A DNA stretch of 64,000 bases from Coleofasciculus sp040219735 (GCA_040219735.1 JAVJRX010000134.1); one strand, 5' to 3'. Shown: positions 8,567 through 17,493, counted from the first letter of the stretch. Numbers and translations are program-made. The notes: a model not told the origin generated them from the sequence alone.

Positions 8567-9740
8567 AAGTATGAGAATTATAGTTGCCAGTCATACCTAT
8601 ATTGTTGATCTCAACTGCGAAAAGCTACGGGAACTTGCTAAGTTAGAACCTGATATTGAAGTCACCGTAGTCGTACCCCGTCGTTGGCGTCCAGGGGGCG
8701 TTCAAAATAAAATTATTGAAACTCAACCGCGTCAAGAGGGTTCATTTCGAGTCGTACCTGTCTCTAACTTGAGCCAAAATAATCAGGGATTACTCACATT
8801 TGGCGCAGATATTCTTCCCTTATTACGGGAATTCCGCCCCCAAATTCTTCAGGTTGAACAAGGCGCAAAGTCATTAGGATATGCCCAATTCATTGCCTTG
8901 AATCAACTTTTAGGGCTAAAGGCAAAAAATCTATTCTTTACCTGGTGGAATTTACCCTATCAGGTAAAGTTTCCTTTATCGATATTGCACGATTATAACC
9001 TCCAAAATACCCACGGACTCGTTGCGGGAAATCAGGATGCGGTGGAGGTACTCCAGCAGCACGGTTATCAGGGGGCTTCTATCGTTATGCCTCAATTGGG
9101 TGTGGATGATAGCCGATTTCGTCCCCAAGTCCAGCCAGACTTACAAAGCAAGTTAGGAATTCAAGGAGATGAATTTGTCGTCGGATTTGTAGGACGGTTT
9201 GTTGAAGAAAAAGGGTTATTAACTCTAGGGGAAGCTTTGGCGGGGATCAAGGAGCATTGCTGGAAATGGTTACTGCTAGGGCGTGGTTCCCTGCAAACTG
9301 AGTTAATGGAAAAGGCGGTGGAATGGGGAATTAAAGACCGGATGATTTGGGTGGAGAGTGTTCCTCATGACGAAGTACCAAATTATATCAATTTGATGAA
9401 TGTTCTCGTCTTGCCATCTGAGACGACGTACAAGTTTAAAACTCTAACGGCGGCGGGATGGAAAGAACAGTTTGGTCATGTTTTGATTGAGGCGATGGCA
9501 TCGAAAGTGCCAGTAATTGGGTCGGATTCTGGGGAAATTCCGAATGTGATTGGTGAAGCGGGTTTGGTTTTTCCGGAGAAGAATGTAGAAGCGTTACGGG
9601 ATAAGTTGGTATCGCTGATGGAGCAGCCGGAGTTGGTTAATCAGTTGGCTGAATTGGGGTATAAACGAGCAATGAGGCAGTATACTAATAAGGCTTTGGC
9701 ACGGAAGTTGTTGGATTTTTATCAGAGACTTATTGAATGA
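8559..9740 (+). CDS. hpsO: Family 4 glycosyltransferase, HpsO-like
   Basis: A 393-aa GT-B retaining glycosyltransferase. The N-terminal domain starts RIIVASHTYIVDLNCEKL. The C-terminal nucleotide-sugar domain has VGFVGRFVEEKGLLTL (about residues 207-222), then the GT4 EX7E region FGHVLIEAMASKVPVIGSDSG with both glutamates, and PNVIGEAGLVF. ATG 8559 lies in the heptad repeat. ATG 8571 (MRIIVASH) is an equally good start and removes four repeat-derived residues. It is third gene of the polysaccharide row. The donor and acceptor sugars cannot be read from the sequence. Confidence 0.77.
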   Translation: MTKSMRIIVASHTYIVDLNCEKLRELAKLEPDIEVTVVVPRRWRPGGVQNKIIETQPRQEGSFRVVPVSNLSQNNQGLLTFGADILPLLREFRPQILQVEQGAKSLGYAQFIALNQLLGLKAKNLFFTWWNLPYQVKFPLSILHDYNLQNTHGLVAGNQDAVEVLQQHGYQGASIVMPQLGVDDSRFRPQVQPDLQSKLGIQGDEFVVGFVGRFVEEKGLLTLGEALAGIKEHCWKWLLLGRGSLQTELMEKAVEWGIKDRMIWVESVPHDEVPNYINLMNVLVLPSETTYKFKTLTAAGWKEQFGHVLIEAMASKVPVIGSDSGEIPNVIGEAGLVFPEKNVEALRDKLVSLMEQPELVNQLAELGYKRAMRQYTNKALARKLLDFYQRLIE

Positions 9741-9771
9741 TGAGACGGGGTATCAAAATTATATTTTTAAA

Positions 9772-9916
9772 ACGCAGAGGAGCGCAGAGGTTTACGCAGA
9801 GGACGCAGAGGGGGTTATAGGATTGGGATTTGCTTTTTTTATCGGATTTGAAAATAGTTGGCGATGATATGAGGTAGCTTTCTTCTCGCTCCCTTGAGTA
9901 TAACAAATGACAAATG
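9772..9916. repeat. GCAGAGG-type and heptad repeats before hpsP-like gene
   Basis: AACGCAGAGGAGCGCAGAGG at 9772 begins four imperfect GCGCAGAGG units. The second copy of the GTAGCTT-CTTCTCGCTCCC element (9872-9898) and two ATGACAA heptads follow. A related CCTCTGCG array in the opposite orientation lies at 63748-63792. Confidence 0.75.
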
Positions 9917-9929
9917 ACGAATTAAAAAA

Positions 9930-11180
9930 ATGCGAATTTTACAAATTGTCCCTTCAATTTCGCTGGTTTATGGGGGTCCGAGTCAAATGGTACTGGGGCT
10001 TTCTAAGGCGCTAGCGAATCAAGGTGTAGATGTTACTATATTGACCACCGATAGTAATGGGGATTTTGGTCAAGCGCCACTGGATGTTCCTTTGGATAAA
10101 CCTGTCCCGCAGGATGGGTATCAGGTGCGATATTTCCGGTGTTCTCCGTTCCGTCGCTATAAGTTTTCTCTCTTATTATTACGTTGGTTGTGGCAACATG
10201 CAGGGGAATTTGATGTGGCGCATATTCACGCCCTCTTTTCACCTGTGAGCACCGCCGCCGCAACAGTCGCCCGAAAACGAAATTTACCCTATCTTTTGCG
10301 TCCATTAGGTACGCTTGATCCGGCAGATTTACAGAAGAAACGGCGATTAAAACAAGTTTATGTCGGTTTGTGGGAACGTGCTAATTTAGCTGGGGCGGCG
10401 GGTATTCATTTTACCAGTGAACAAGAGGCGAAGATTTCTCAACGTTTTGGTACGAATGCGCCGGATATTGTGATTCCTTTGGGGGTTACGCCTCCGGAGG
10501 ATGTAGAGACGCGCCATGGTGCGTCTCTACGTCAGGGCGGGTTCTGCACAAACGATATCATCAATGGCGAAACAAAAGTCCCATTACCCGCCCCTACAGA
10601 TGTTTCAGGGAACGTCTCTACCCAATTGCCAATCCTCTTGTTTATGTCTCGAATTGACCCGAAAAAAGGATTGGATTTACTAATTCCGGCTTTAGAAACT
10701 CTTTTAGCTGAAGGGTTAGGGTTTCACTTTATCTTAGCTGGCGCGAATCCCCAAGATCCAGAGTATGAACGTAAAATTCAACAACAGATTCAAACGTCGC
10801 CGCTATCGTCTCATACGACAATTACAGGTTTTGTAGAAGGGGAAGTAAAAGCGGCGTTGCTACAAAGGGCGGATTTATTTGTTTTACCCTCTTATTATGA
10901 AAACTTTGGTATTGCTGTCGCCGAAGCTATGGTGGCGGGGACTCCTGTGGTAATTTCGGATCAGGTGCATATTTGCCAAGAAGTGAAAGGGGCGGAGGCG
11001 GGATGGGTTTGTGGGTGTGATGTGGCGTCGTTGACTCAAACGTTACGGGAAGCGTTAAGAGATGCTGGGGAACAGAAGCGGCGTGGGGTCAATGGGAGAG
11101 ACTATGCACTACGGCATTATAGTTGGGATGCGATCGCGCAGACTATGATTGAGGCATATCAAACTATAACTGACACCTGA
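9930..11180 (+). CDS. hpsP: Family 4 glycosyltransferase, HpsP-like, carrying an in-frame repeat insertion
   Basis: A 416-aa GT-B glycosyltransferase. The N-terminal domain (ILQIVPSISLVYGGPSQMVL) contains the donor-side glycine loop. The C-terminal domain has LFMSRIDPKKGLDLLIPAL and the EX7E motif ENFGIAVAEAMVAGTPVVIS. Between the two domains, about 40 residues (around 190-232) are foreign. They are encoded by the dispersed palindrome at 10502-10530 and by a second repeat (GGGCGGGTT...ACCCGCCCCTAC), and contain two cysteines and no family similarity. Without them the protein has the usual length of about 375 aa. The insert sits at the interdomain hinge, which may explain why it is tolerated. 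Last gene of the row. Confidence 0.77.
   Translation: MRILQIVPSISLVYGGPSQMVLGLSKALANQGVDVTILTTDSNGDFGQAPLDVPLDKPVPQDGYQVRYFRCSPFRRYKFSLLLLRWLWQHAGEFDVAHIHALFSPVSTAAATVARKRNLPYLLRPLGTLDPADLQKKRRLKQVYVGLWERANLAGAAGIHFTSEQEAKISQRFGTNAPDIVIPLGVTPPEDVETRHGASLRQGGFCTNDIINGETKVPLPAPTDVSGNVSTQLPILLFMSRIDPKKGLDLLIPALETLLAEGLGFHFILAGANPQDPEYERKIQQQIQTSPLSSHTTITGFVEGEVKAALLQRADLFVLPSYYENFGIAVAEAMVAGTPVVISDQVHICQEVKGAEAGWVCGCDVASLTQTLREALRDAGEQKRRGVNGRDYALRHYSWDAIAQTMIEAYQTITDT
10502..10530. repeat. Palindromic repeat, copy 3 (inside hpsP-like gene)
   Basis: TGTAGAGACGCGCCATGGTG then CGTCTCTAC. The arms match the 30-bp palindrome at 26624 but the centre is GCGCCATGGTGC. It is read in frame as roughly DVETRHGASLR. 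Confidence 0.85.
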
Positions 11181-11490
11181 TACCTAATAACTGACACCTG
11201 ATATCTAATAACTGACACCTGATATCTAATACCTAATAACTGACATCTGACACCTGATACCTAATATAGCGCTTCGCGCTGGTGTGTTTACACATTAGAG
11301 AGGGATGCTTGATCAGGAGGGATTTAGAACACTTGTACTGTAACTACGCGAGAGCGAACTGCTATAACTGACATCTGATACCTAATAACTGACATCTGAC
11401 ATCTGACACCTGATAACTGACACCTGATAACTGATAACTGATAACTGATAACTGATAACTGACACCTGATAACTGATAACTGATAACTGA
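11167..11490. repeat. Heptad tandem repeat arrays (ACTGATA / ACTGACACCTGATA type)
   Basis: Two arrays, about 11167-11268 and 11362-11490, are built of seven-base units such as ACTGATA, ACACCTG and ATACCTA in changing order. They are separated by some 90 bases of ordinary sequence. They are typical short tandemly repeated repetitive sequences of filamentous cyanobacteria. The second array runs into the start codon of the next gene. Short frames across the array are repeat artefacts. Confidence 0.9.
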
Positions 11491-11492
11491 TT

Positions 11493-12410
11493 ATGGCAGA
11501 TATTGATAACCTCCTCAACCAAATAGCCGCCCAAGAAACCCAACTTCAGGATACTGAGTTTCTTGCGCCCTGTGTTCAAGGGGGAAAAGTTCGCACGTCA
11601 GTCGCTAATCTGATTTATACCTTTACCCCTCAACCGCCTGATTTTGAAGGATGGGGTATTTTTCGTCCTGTGGATGAGAAAAAGGCTGAGGTGGTGTCCG
11701 AGGCTAGTTTACCTCAATTAGCTGAGTATCTGAACCTACTTAAACCCCTGCGCTTACGATTGGCTTATCCGTTGCGTTCATTGACTTGGTTAGCGTATCC
11801 CATTAATGAATCGGATATGCAGCAACGCTTGGGTATGATCAAACCTGTACCTGTACATCTGGTTAGCGAAGGCGCTGCATTTGAACCGATTATTGCCCGT
11901 TTTGATGGTACGGCTTTTTGGTTTGATGAAATAGACAGACGCGCTGAACCCCAACCGACTGAACAGTTACGAGAACAGTTAGAACAGGTTACTTTACCGG
12001 ATCAGGTTCGGTTTGCGGGAATGACACCGGAAATGGTGACGGTTTATGAACTTGTATTGCAACAAACATCTGCTTATCAGGAGAGAGAACAACATCGGCG
12101 TCAGGTGAGAGAGGGGGAGATTCGCCCACAACACCCCCAGAGACGGCGGGAAAGAGGGGGTTCTAATCCTGATCAAACCGATGAACAACGGTTGCGGGAT
12201 GCATTACAGATGGGAGGTGGGAGATTGCGGACATTTCGCGATCGCGGCGAGTTTTGGCAAGTGGAATGGACAACTCGTGATCGGGAAAGTCATACCTGTG
12301 CGATCGCCAAGGGGGATTTAACCGTGATGAGTTCAGGGATTTGTTTAAGTGGTTGCGATCGCGACTTTGATTTACAATCCCTGGTTGGTGTGATTGAAGC
12401 CCGTATCTAA
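11493..12410 (+). CDS. Conserved cyanobacterial hypothetical protein
   Basis: A 305-aa soluble protein without recognised domain. Residues 1-150 are a globular region rich in aromatic residues (VANLIYTFTPQPPDFEGWGIFRPV near 38-61; two LRLAYPLRSLTWLAYP-type strands near 88-103). A charged, Arg/Glu/Gln-rich linker at about 195-225 follows (REQHRRQVREGEIRPQHPQ). A compact C-terminal domain of about 75 residues starts near ALQMGGGRLRTF and has the look of a small beta-rich module. There is no signal peptide. ATG 11493 follows directly on a heptad repeat array, so no normal ribosome site is present. It could be translated after the polysaccharide row, but a functional link is not shown. Confidence 0.7.
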   Translation: MADIDNLLNQIAAQETQLQDTEFLAPCVQGGKVRTSVANLIYTFTPQPPDFEGWGIFRPVDEKKAEVVSEASLPQLAEYLNLLKPLRLRLAYPLRSLTWLAYPINESDMQQRLGMIKPVPVHLVSEGAAFEPIIARFDGTAFWFDEIDRRAEPQPTEQLREQLEQVTLPDQVRFAGMTPEMVTVYELVLQQTSAYQEREQHRRQVREGEIRPQHPQRRRERGGSNPDQTDEQRLRDALQMGGGRLRTFRDRGEFWQVEWTTRDRESHTCAIAKGDLTVMSSGICLSGCDRDFDLQSLVGVIEARI

Positions 12411-12562
12411 CAAGATTTGGGAATTTCTCCGGCTCAACTGTATTAATTTTCCTAATGGTTCGACCAACATTTCTTTACGGAGTTTTCAAGAAACTTTCCC
12501 TCAATCTTGACTACAATCTAGTTATCGTCTACCACAATCTCTATTAAGCACAGAGACAAATA

Positions 12563-12784
12563 ATGCTGACCCAAAAAATTTACCAGAGAAAAATCAGTAA
12601 CTCGTTTGACTTTAGTCAACTTTTTGCTCAAAGCATGCAAAAGGGTAAAATCAGTCTGGCTGACTGGTATGAATTACTGGTAATGCCGATGGATAATACC
12701 TTTACCTCAGATCATGAGGAGGCGGTGACTCGATTAATCTATGGGGTGCGACATGGTTTTGTTAAAGTCGTTGATAATGGTTAG
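12563..12784 (+). CDS. Small conserved-looking hypothetical protein upstream of ThiF-like gene
   Basis: A 73-aa protein starting MLTQKIYQRKISNSF. It is hydrophilic and helical in look, with the segment GKISLADWYELLVMPMDNTF near residues 28-47 followed by a helix (HEEAVTRLIYGVRHG). Its stop is 60 bases before the ATG of the ThiF-like gene, so the two are probably co-transcribed. A small protein next to an E1-like enzyme invites the idea of a partner or substrate. However, the C-terminus is VVDNG, not the Gly-Gly typical of ubiquitin-like proteins, so that role is only a speculation. Confidence 0.55.
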   Translation: MLTQKIYQRKISNSFDFSQLFAQSMQKGKISLADWYELLVMPMDNTFTSDHEEAVTRLIYGVRHGFVKVVDNG

Positions 12785-12844
12785 TTGTTTCAAACTAGCC
12801 ACTGGCTATTGACTGATCGCGGTGGTTGCCCAATTTTATTCAGA

Positions 12845-13489
12845 ATGTCTATTTTCTTTCACGAAAACCTTTATCGAACACCCGCCCTGATGACACGGTT
12901 GCAGGAGTTTCCGGTAACTATCTGCGGGGCTGGAGCGCTGGGGGCAAATATGACTGAAAACTTGGCACGTTCAGGGTTTGGCAAGTTGCGGGTAATCGAT
13001 CGCGATCGCATCGAAGAACGAAATCTTTCCACTCAACCCTATTACAAATCCGATATTGGTGCCTATAAAACTAAAATTTTGACAAATACCCTCTATCGTG
13101 CATTAGGTATCACTATAGATGGGCGTGCCAAAGAACTAACGGCGGACAACTGTTCTCAATTACTCCGGGACAGTCATTTAGTCATCGATACCTTTGACAA
13201 TAGTGTCGCCCGTCAAGGGGTGAAGGAGTATTGTCAACAGGTGCAGATTCCCTGTCTCCATGTCGGATTGGCGAGTGACTATGGGGAGATAATTTGGAAC
13301 GATAGTTATCGCGTTCCCTCACCTGCCAATGATGATATTTGTGATTATCCCTTGGCGCGAAATTTAGTGATGCTGGCGGTTGCGGTTGCTTGTGAGGTGG
13401 TTATTACCTTTGTTGCCACTCAAAAGCAACGAAGTTTTACCATTACGTTAGCCGATTTAGCCGTTCAACCATTGAATGATGAAGTATGA
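12845..13489 (+). CDS. Stand-alone ThiF/MoeB/E1-like adenylyltransferase fold protein
   Basis: A 214-aa protein from ATG 12845 (the frame opens 20 codons earlier). It has an N-terminal Rossmann fold with ICGAGALGANMTENLARSGF (GxGxxG). The acidic end of strand 2 (VIDRDRIEERNLSTQPYY) and the Lys/Asp region SDIGAYKTKIL match the ATP-binding site of ThiF, MoeB and E1 enzymes. VIDTFDNSVARQGVKEYC is the next conserved block. The CxxC zinc pairs of MoeB/ThiF are absent and no clear catalytic cysteine loop remains. It may therefore adenylate without thioester transfer or have a changed role. No JAB protease or E2 gene is nearby. Confidence 0.75.
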   Translation: MSIFFHENLYRTPALMTRLQEFPVTICGAGALGANMTENLARSGFGKLRVIDRDRIEERNLSTQPYYKSDIGAYKTKILTNTLYRALGITIDGRAKELTADNCSQLLRDSHLVIDTFDNSVARQGVKEYCQQVQIPCLHVGLASDYGEIIWNDSYRVPSPANDDICDYPLARNLVMLAVAVACEVVITFVATQKQRSFTITLADLAVQPLNDEV

Positions 13490-13624
13490 TCGCCGGTGAT
13501 CCCCGGTTTGACGTTTAATGGTTAAGGGTAAATGCAGTCATTGGACTTGTTCCTTCAGTTCAGGCGACTTGAGATGTAATCGTGATTGATGGGGTGTCGA
13601 AAATGGACATTACACTCCGGTTGC

Positions 13625-13849
13625 TCAAAAATTCTGGAGCTGTCCTTGGCGCTCTAATAGTTCTAGGTAGGAGATGGGTACGACTAGGGGCCAAAAAAGA
13701 GCGGCGATGGCTAAAAACATGATCGAGTGAAATTGGGCTTCGGGAGAGAGGTTTTCCTCACGTTGTAGAAAGTCTAGCCATCGCGTGAACAAAAGCGGTA
13801 GCATGATGAGGTAAAAGATGATTAAGCCGCTGAAAATGATGTTCCACAT
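13625..13849 (-). CDS. Small two-helix membrane protein
   Basis: A 74-aa protein with two predicted membrane helices: residues 4-22 (IIFSGLIIFYLIMLPLLF) and about 43-62 (IMFLAIAALFWPLVVPISYL). A polar loop (LQREENLSPEAQFH) joins them and there is a short charged tail. The clean two-helix layout and normal codon use argue that it is real. Its stop lies about 135 bases from the ThiF-like gene, on the other strand. Function unknown; small two-helix proteins of this type are common in cyanobacteria. Confidence 0.6.
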   Translation of the reverse strand: MWNIIFSGLIIFYLIMLPLLFTRWLDFLQREENLSPEAQFHSIMFLAIAALFWPLVVPISYLELLERQGQLQNF

Positions 13850-14124
13850 AGTTTCCTTGGTTGGTTGAGAGGTTAAGTGAGTTTCTAATTATTACTCTGG
13901 ATTATTTCCTGCCTTTTATGCAAATGGTCAGGATTTTGTCAAAAATCTTTACAAATTTAATCGCCAATTCTGCATTCAGTGGATCGCCAGCTTATAAAAA
14001 ATGTATTTAAAGATACATAAATTGGGTTTAATTCTGTAGTATTTCGTCCCTCACCGTTCCCTGTTCGTGGAGTCGCGATCGCACCTATTCTGTCAATAGC
14101 TGGAACCTTTGCTGCGCCTACTTT

Positions 14125-15036
14125 TTAATCCGAGTAACCCTTGCAAAGAGAGTTGAACCCCATTATCAAGCCGAGGGCGGCTAAACCCACGCCAGCAGAG
14201 GGTTCAGGGACTGACGTACAGTAGCCGCGATCGCAAATCCCCGATTTATTGAACTTGAAGGCGATAGTATGTTCACCATCAAAGCGATTTAAATCATAGC
14301 CAGCATCGAGTAATTCCGACTCAGACAGATACATAATATTGGTGAGAAATTCACCTGAACCCATCGTATTTAAACTTTGAGATTGGTCAAAATAAGACGT
14401 ATCGGCGGCTAAATCACCCAGACTCGGACCACAACCCGCACCTTGACAAGCGTCATTCACTCGTATGTTGTAATCTTCCAGGTTATCAAATCCACTATTA
14501 ATATCTGTGGTACTGATAGCGGTAACATTGCTATAAAGACCAAGATTAGGGACTAAAGAATCATTGCTTTCGGCAAAACGTACTCCGAATAAATCCCCTT
14601 GATTATTCGCCGTGGTGAAGTCTTTGTCAGTAAAATTGAAGAACAAATCACCCCAACCAATATTGGCATCATCAGCACGGGTTCCATCAATACCTGTTAA
14701 TGGGATATTGCCATTAATCACTACCACAATGCTATCCTTAGTTTCCTTAAGCGCTAGACTATAGATCTCATAGCCCTTACCAGCTCCACCGACTTGAAAT
14801 CCATCCACGCCATCATTGAACGAATCAACTGCATATTGCCATCCCTGATCATTGATAGGATTTTTGCCAACTTGAAGGGCAATACCATCGTTGATACATT
14901 CCGTAAACGTATTGGCGACAGTCCCTTCATTCAAAGCGGTGAACGTCGCCGCCTTAGCTGGTTTTGTGGTGGTTAAAATTACACCTAATGTGGTTGTGAT
15001 AATAATGAATTGGGCGGTTTTGTTTAACATAGTCAT
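14125..15036 (-). CDS. PEP-CTERM (exosortase-dependent) surface protein
   Basis: A 303-aa secreted protein. An N-terminal signal peptide (hydrophobic residues 10-24, cleavage probably after PAKA) is followed by a beta-rich domain with GWGDLFFNFTD. At the C-terminus is a sorting signal: VPEPSAGVGLAALGLIMGF, then a short tail with a lysine. The VPEP motif, hydrophobic helix and basic tail mark substrates of exosortase, which cleaves and attaches such proteins at the cell surface. ATG 15036 is used. ATG 15030 lies better spaced behind AAAGAG and may be the true start. It stands alone; the exosortase gene itself is not in this window. Confidence 0.8.
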   Translation of the reverse strand: MTMLNKTAQFIIITTTLGVILTTTKPAKAATFTALNEGTVANTFTECINDGIALQVGKNPINDQGWQYAVDSFNDGVDGFQVGGAGKGYEIYSLALKETKDSIVVVINGNIPLTGIDGTRADDANIGWGDLFFNFTDKDFTTANNQGDLFGVRFAESNDSLVPNLGLYSNVTAISTTDINSGFDNLEDYNIRVNDACQGAGCGPSLGDLAADTSYFDQSQSLNTMGSGEFLTNIMYLSESELLDAGYDLNRFDGEHTIAFKFNKSGICDRGYCTSVPEPSAGVGLAALGLIMGFNSLCKGYSD

Positions 15037-15186
15037 CTCTTTGTTGTTTTAGAGACGAGTTTACTCGCATCCTCTGCTCTCCCTCTTAAAAAGGGCGACG
15101 GAAGGGGGAACTCCCAAGGGGGATGGGAGTTGGGATCGGGGTGAGGGGGCTGTAGCTTAAGTTAACTTTGAGCCAGAACTTTCGTT

Positions 15187-16632
15187 CTAGGCTTGACTCA
15201 AAGCTTGCTGCAAACGGGGTTTATCTTGTCCTTTTTGATGCAGCAATACCCAAGACTCAATTAAATCAGGACCATGCACATCACCCGTGAGTGCAGCACG
15301 CAGGGAGCGCATGACTAAACCTTTCTTTACCTTTTGCTGTTTAGTCACCTGTTTGATGATTTCCCCTGCGGTTTCTGCACTAAATTCTGGGGTATTTTCT
15401 AAGGCTTCCAAAACCGTGTTTAATACATCTGTTGCCCCTTCTTTTTTAACTTGCTCAATCGCCTCTGAAGTCAACTCAATCGAGTCAGTAAATAACATCC
15501 GCGTCATCTCCACCGCATCCGGTAAGCGCGTCAGACTCGGACCAATAACGGCAGCTAATCGCTCTAACCAAGGGCGATTATTTTCCGGATCAATGTTATA
15601 CCCCGCTTCTTGCCAGTAGGGAATTAGTAAATCAACTAATTCCGATGGTGGTTTTTTGTGCAGATATTGACTATTGAGCCAATCCAGTTTATCCCAGTCA
15701 AACTTTGCCCCCGCCTTATTCACCCGATCAAAACTAAACTGTTGAGCAGCTTCTTCTAGGGTAAAGATTTCCTGTGTCGAGTCGGGTGGAGACCAACCCA
15801 GAAGCGTCATATAATTTGCCATCGCTTCTGGGACAAAACCCATAGTCTGAAACTCAGAAATAGAGGTCACGCCATCCCGTTTAGAAAGTTTTTGCCCCTG
15901 GGGATTTAGAATTAAAGGCGTGTGAGCAAATTCGGGTACTGTTGCGCCGAGGGCTTCATAAAGCAAAATCTGTTTGGCAGTATTAGCAATGTGGTCTTCT
16001 CCTCGGATGATATGAGTTATTTTCATATCAATGTCATCAACCACTACCGCTAAATTATAGAGAGGCTGACCAATTTCACCTTGAGAAGCCGCCCGAGCAA
16101 TCACCATATCCCCACCCAGATCACTCCCTTTCCAGGTGAGTTGACCGCGCACCATATCATTCCAGACAATCTCGCGACTATCGTCAATCTTAAACCGAAT
16201 CACCGACTCTCGTCCCTCCGCTTCAAAAGCGGCGCGTTGTTCTAGGGTGAGATTGCGGTGACGGTTATCATAGCGAGGGGCTTCTTTGCGGGCTTTTTGG
16301 GCATCCCGGAGTGCCTTAAGTTCCGCTTCTGAGGTGTAACAGTAATAGGCTAACCCTTTATCTAAAAGGGTTTGAATGGTGTGGTGATAAAGGTCAAACC
16401 GTTTCGATTGAAAAATCGGTCCTTCATCCCAATTGAGTCCTAACCAGGTGAGACCCTCTAAGATATTCTGGGTATATTCGGGACGCGATCGCGTTTGGTC
16501 GGTATCTTCGATGCGTAGAATAAACTGACCGCCGTGGTGTCGGGCGAATAGCCAGTTAAATACAGCGGTTCTGGCGGTACCGATGTGGAAGTTTCCGGTG
16601 GGAGACGGTGCAATGCGGACTCTAACAGTCAC
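15187..16632 (-). CDS. gltX: Glutamyl-tRNA synthetase
   Basis: Charges tRNA-Glu with glutamate; in cyanobacteria the product also feeds tetrapyrrole synthesis and tRNA-Gln formation by transamidation. The class I signatures are complete: IAPSPTGNFHIGTARTAV with HIG near residue 17, and KLSKRDGVTS (KMSKS loop) near residue 250. The anticodon-binding helical region fills the last 150 residues. The length of 481 aa is normal for bacterial GluRS. The start codon is GTG 16632 and places the first strand (VRVRIAPSPTG) at the N-terminus. Divergent spacing on both sides suggests a single-gene transcript. Confidence 0.96.
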   Translation of the reverse strand: MTVRVRIAPSPTGNFHIGTARTAVFNWLFARHHGGQFILRIEDTDQTRSRPEYTQNILEGLTWLGLNWDEGPIFQSKRFDLYHHTIQTLLDKGLAYYCYTSEAELKALRDAQKARKEAPRYDNRHRNLTLEQRAAFEAEGRESVIRFKIDDSREIVWNDMVRGQLTWKGSDLGGDMVIARAASQGEIGQPLYNLAVVVDDIDMKITHIIRGEDHIANTAKQILLYEALGATVPEFAHTPLILNPQGQKLSKRDGVTSISEFQTMGFVPEAMANYMTLLGWSPPDSTQEIFTLEEAAQQFSFDRVNKAGAKFDWDKLDWLNSQYLHKKPPSELVDLLIPYWQEAGYNIDPENNRPWLERLAAVIGPSLTRLPDAVEMTRMLFTDSIELTSEAIEQVKKEGATDVLNTVLEALENTPEFSAETAGEIIKQVTKQQKVKKGLVMRSLRAALTGDVHGPDLIESWVLLHQKGQDKPRLQQALSQA

Positions 16633-16731
16633 AAGATCAATCTCTGGTGGTAGGGTTGGCTAAGTACTTTCCAGCTATTTATTGTAGCGTAGAGCGGCGC
16701 TCACTCCCTCACCCATCCCCGAATTTCTTTT

Positions 16732-17493
16732 TTAAACCACTTCAATAACCTTTTTGCCTCCTGGTAAATCTGCACCCACCACATAAAAATCATGAGGATA
16801 GATCCAGTTCGTATCCATAGGACCATGAATTTGAATACCCGTCATCACCGCATACTTAAATATAGAATAATCTAAGGGATGCAAGAGGTTTTCTACATCA
16901 TCAGAAATAATCTGACAAGCCAACTTAGTCATGTCAACTAAATTCGGTTTGTCTCCATAATTTATAGTGGACAGTATTTTTTGTCGGATAATAGATTGTT
17001 CCAGATCCTCGATATCCATTTTTAGGTTAAGACGTCCTGATTCTAACTCGTTGACAATCGCTTCTAATGCACCACAGGCATGAGACGCTTTGTGGATGCC
17101 TTCTCGATAAACCTTGCCAATTTCTCCGTCTCTAGAAATCGCAATATGAGGCATGGCTAAAAACGTAAAGCGGCGTATTCCCTCGAGAATCGGAACGTGG
17201 TCTGTTGCGGCGGCTAAACCCGTTTTTCCCATCATCACGAACCCAGCCAGACTACAACAATTAAAGGTTTTTCCCCAGTATTTAACTACTTCATTAAGTA
17301 ACGGATCAGTAATTTCGTCCCGACAGAGTGCTGCCATTCCCATTGTATTTTCATCTTCAAAACCCAGGGCTTTTAAACAATGGAAAGTTTTTTTCATGTA
17401 ATCTTCCATAGGTAATGCAGCCGGGAAATACCGTTGAAGACATTCATGGAAAATTGGGTAAGTGCTTGAGTCATAACCCGTGAATTGCAACAT
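16732..17493 (-). CDS. Conserved hypothetical protein (253 aa)
   Basis: I do not recognise this family. The protein is soluble and mostly helical in look, with several cysteines (CLQRYF, HCLKALGF, ALCRDE, FNCCSLAGF, SHACGALE). It has a glycine-rich central segment (FVMMGKTGLAAATDH, about residues 85-100) and many His/Asp/Glu residues that could hold a cofactor or metal. The C-terminal part (NLLHPLDYSIFKYAVMTGIQIHGPM) is rich in aromatics. No signal peptide or membrane helix is present. It lies between gltX and tRNA-Asp, 99 bases from the gltX start, on the same strand, so a shared transcript is possible. Confidence 0.65.
   Translation of the reverse strand: MLQFTGYDSSTYPIFHECLQRYFPAALPMEDYMKKTFHCLKALGFEDENTMGMAALCRDEITDPLLNEVVKYWGKTFNCCSLAGFVMMGKTGLAAATDHVPILEGIRRFTFLAMPHIAISRDGEIGKVYREGIHKASHACGALEAIVNELESGRLNLKMDIEDLEQSIIRQKILSTINYGDKPNLVDMTKLACQIISDDVENLLHPLDYSIFKYAVMTGIQIHGPMDTNWIYPHDFYVVGADLPGGKKVIEVV

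Noticed and set aside
11324..11579. Minus-strand frames rich in SVISYQLSVIRCQ
   Set aside because: Translation of heptad tandem repeats; three heptads equal seven codons, so stops are avoided by chance.
12563..12784. Ubiquitin-like protein as substrate of the E1-like enzyme
   Set aside because: No C-terminal Gly-Gly and no beta-grasp pattern seen; kept only as a possible partner.
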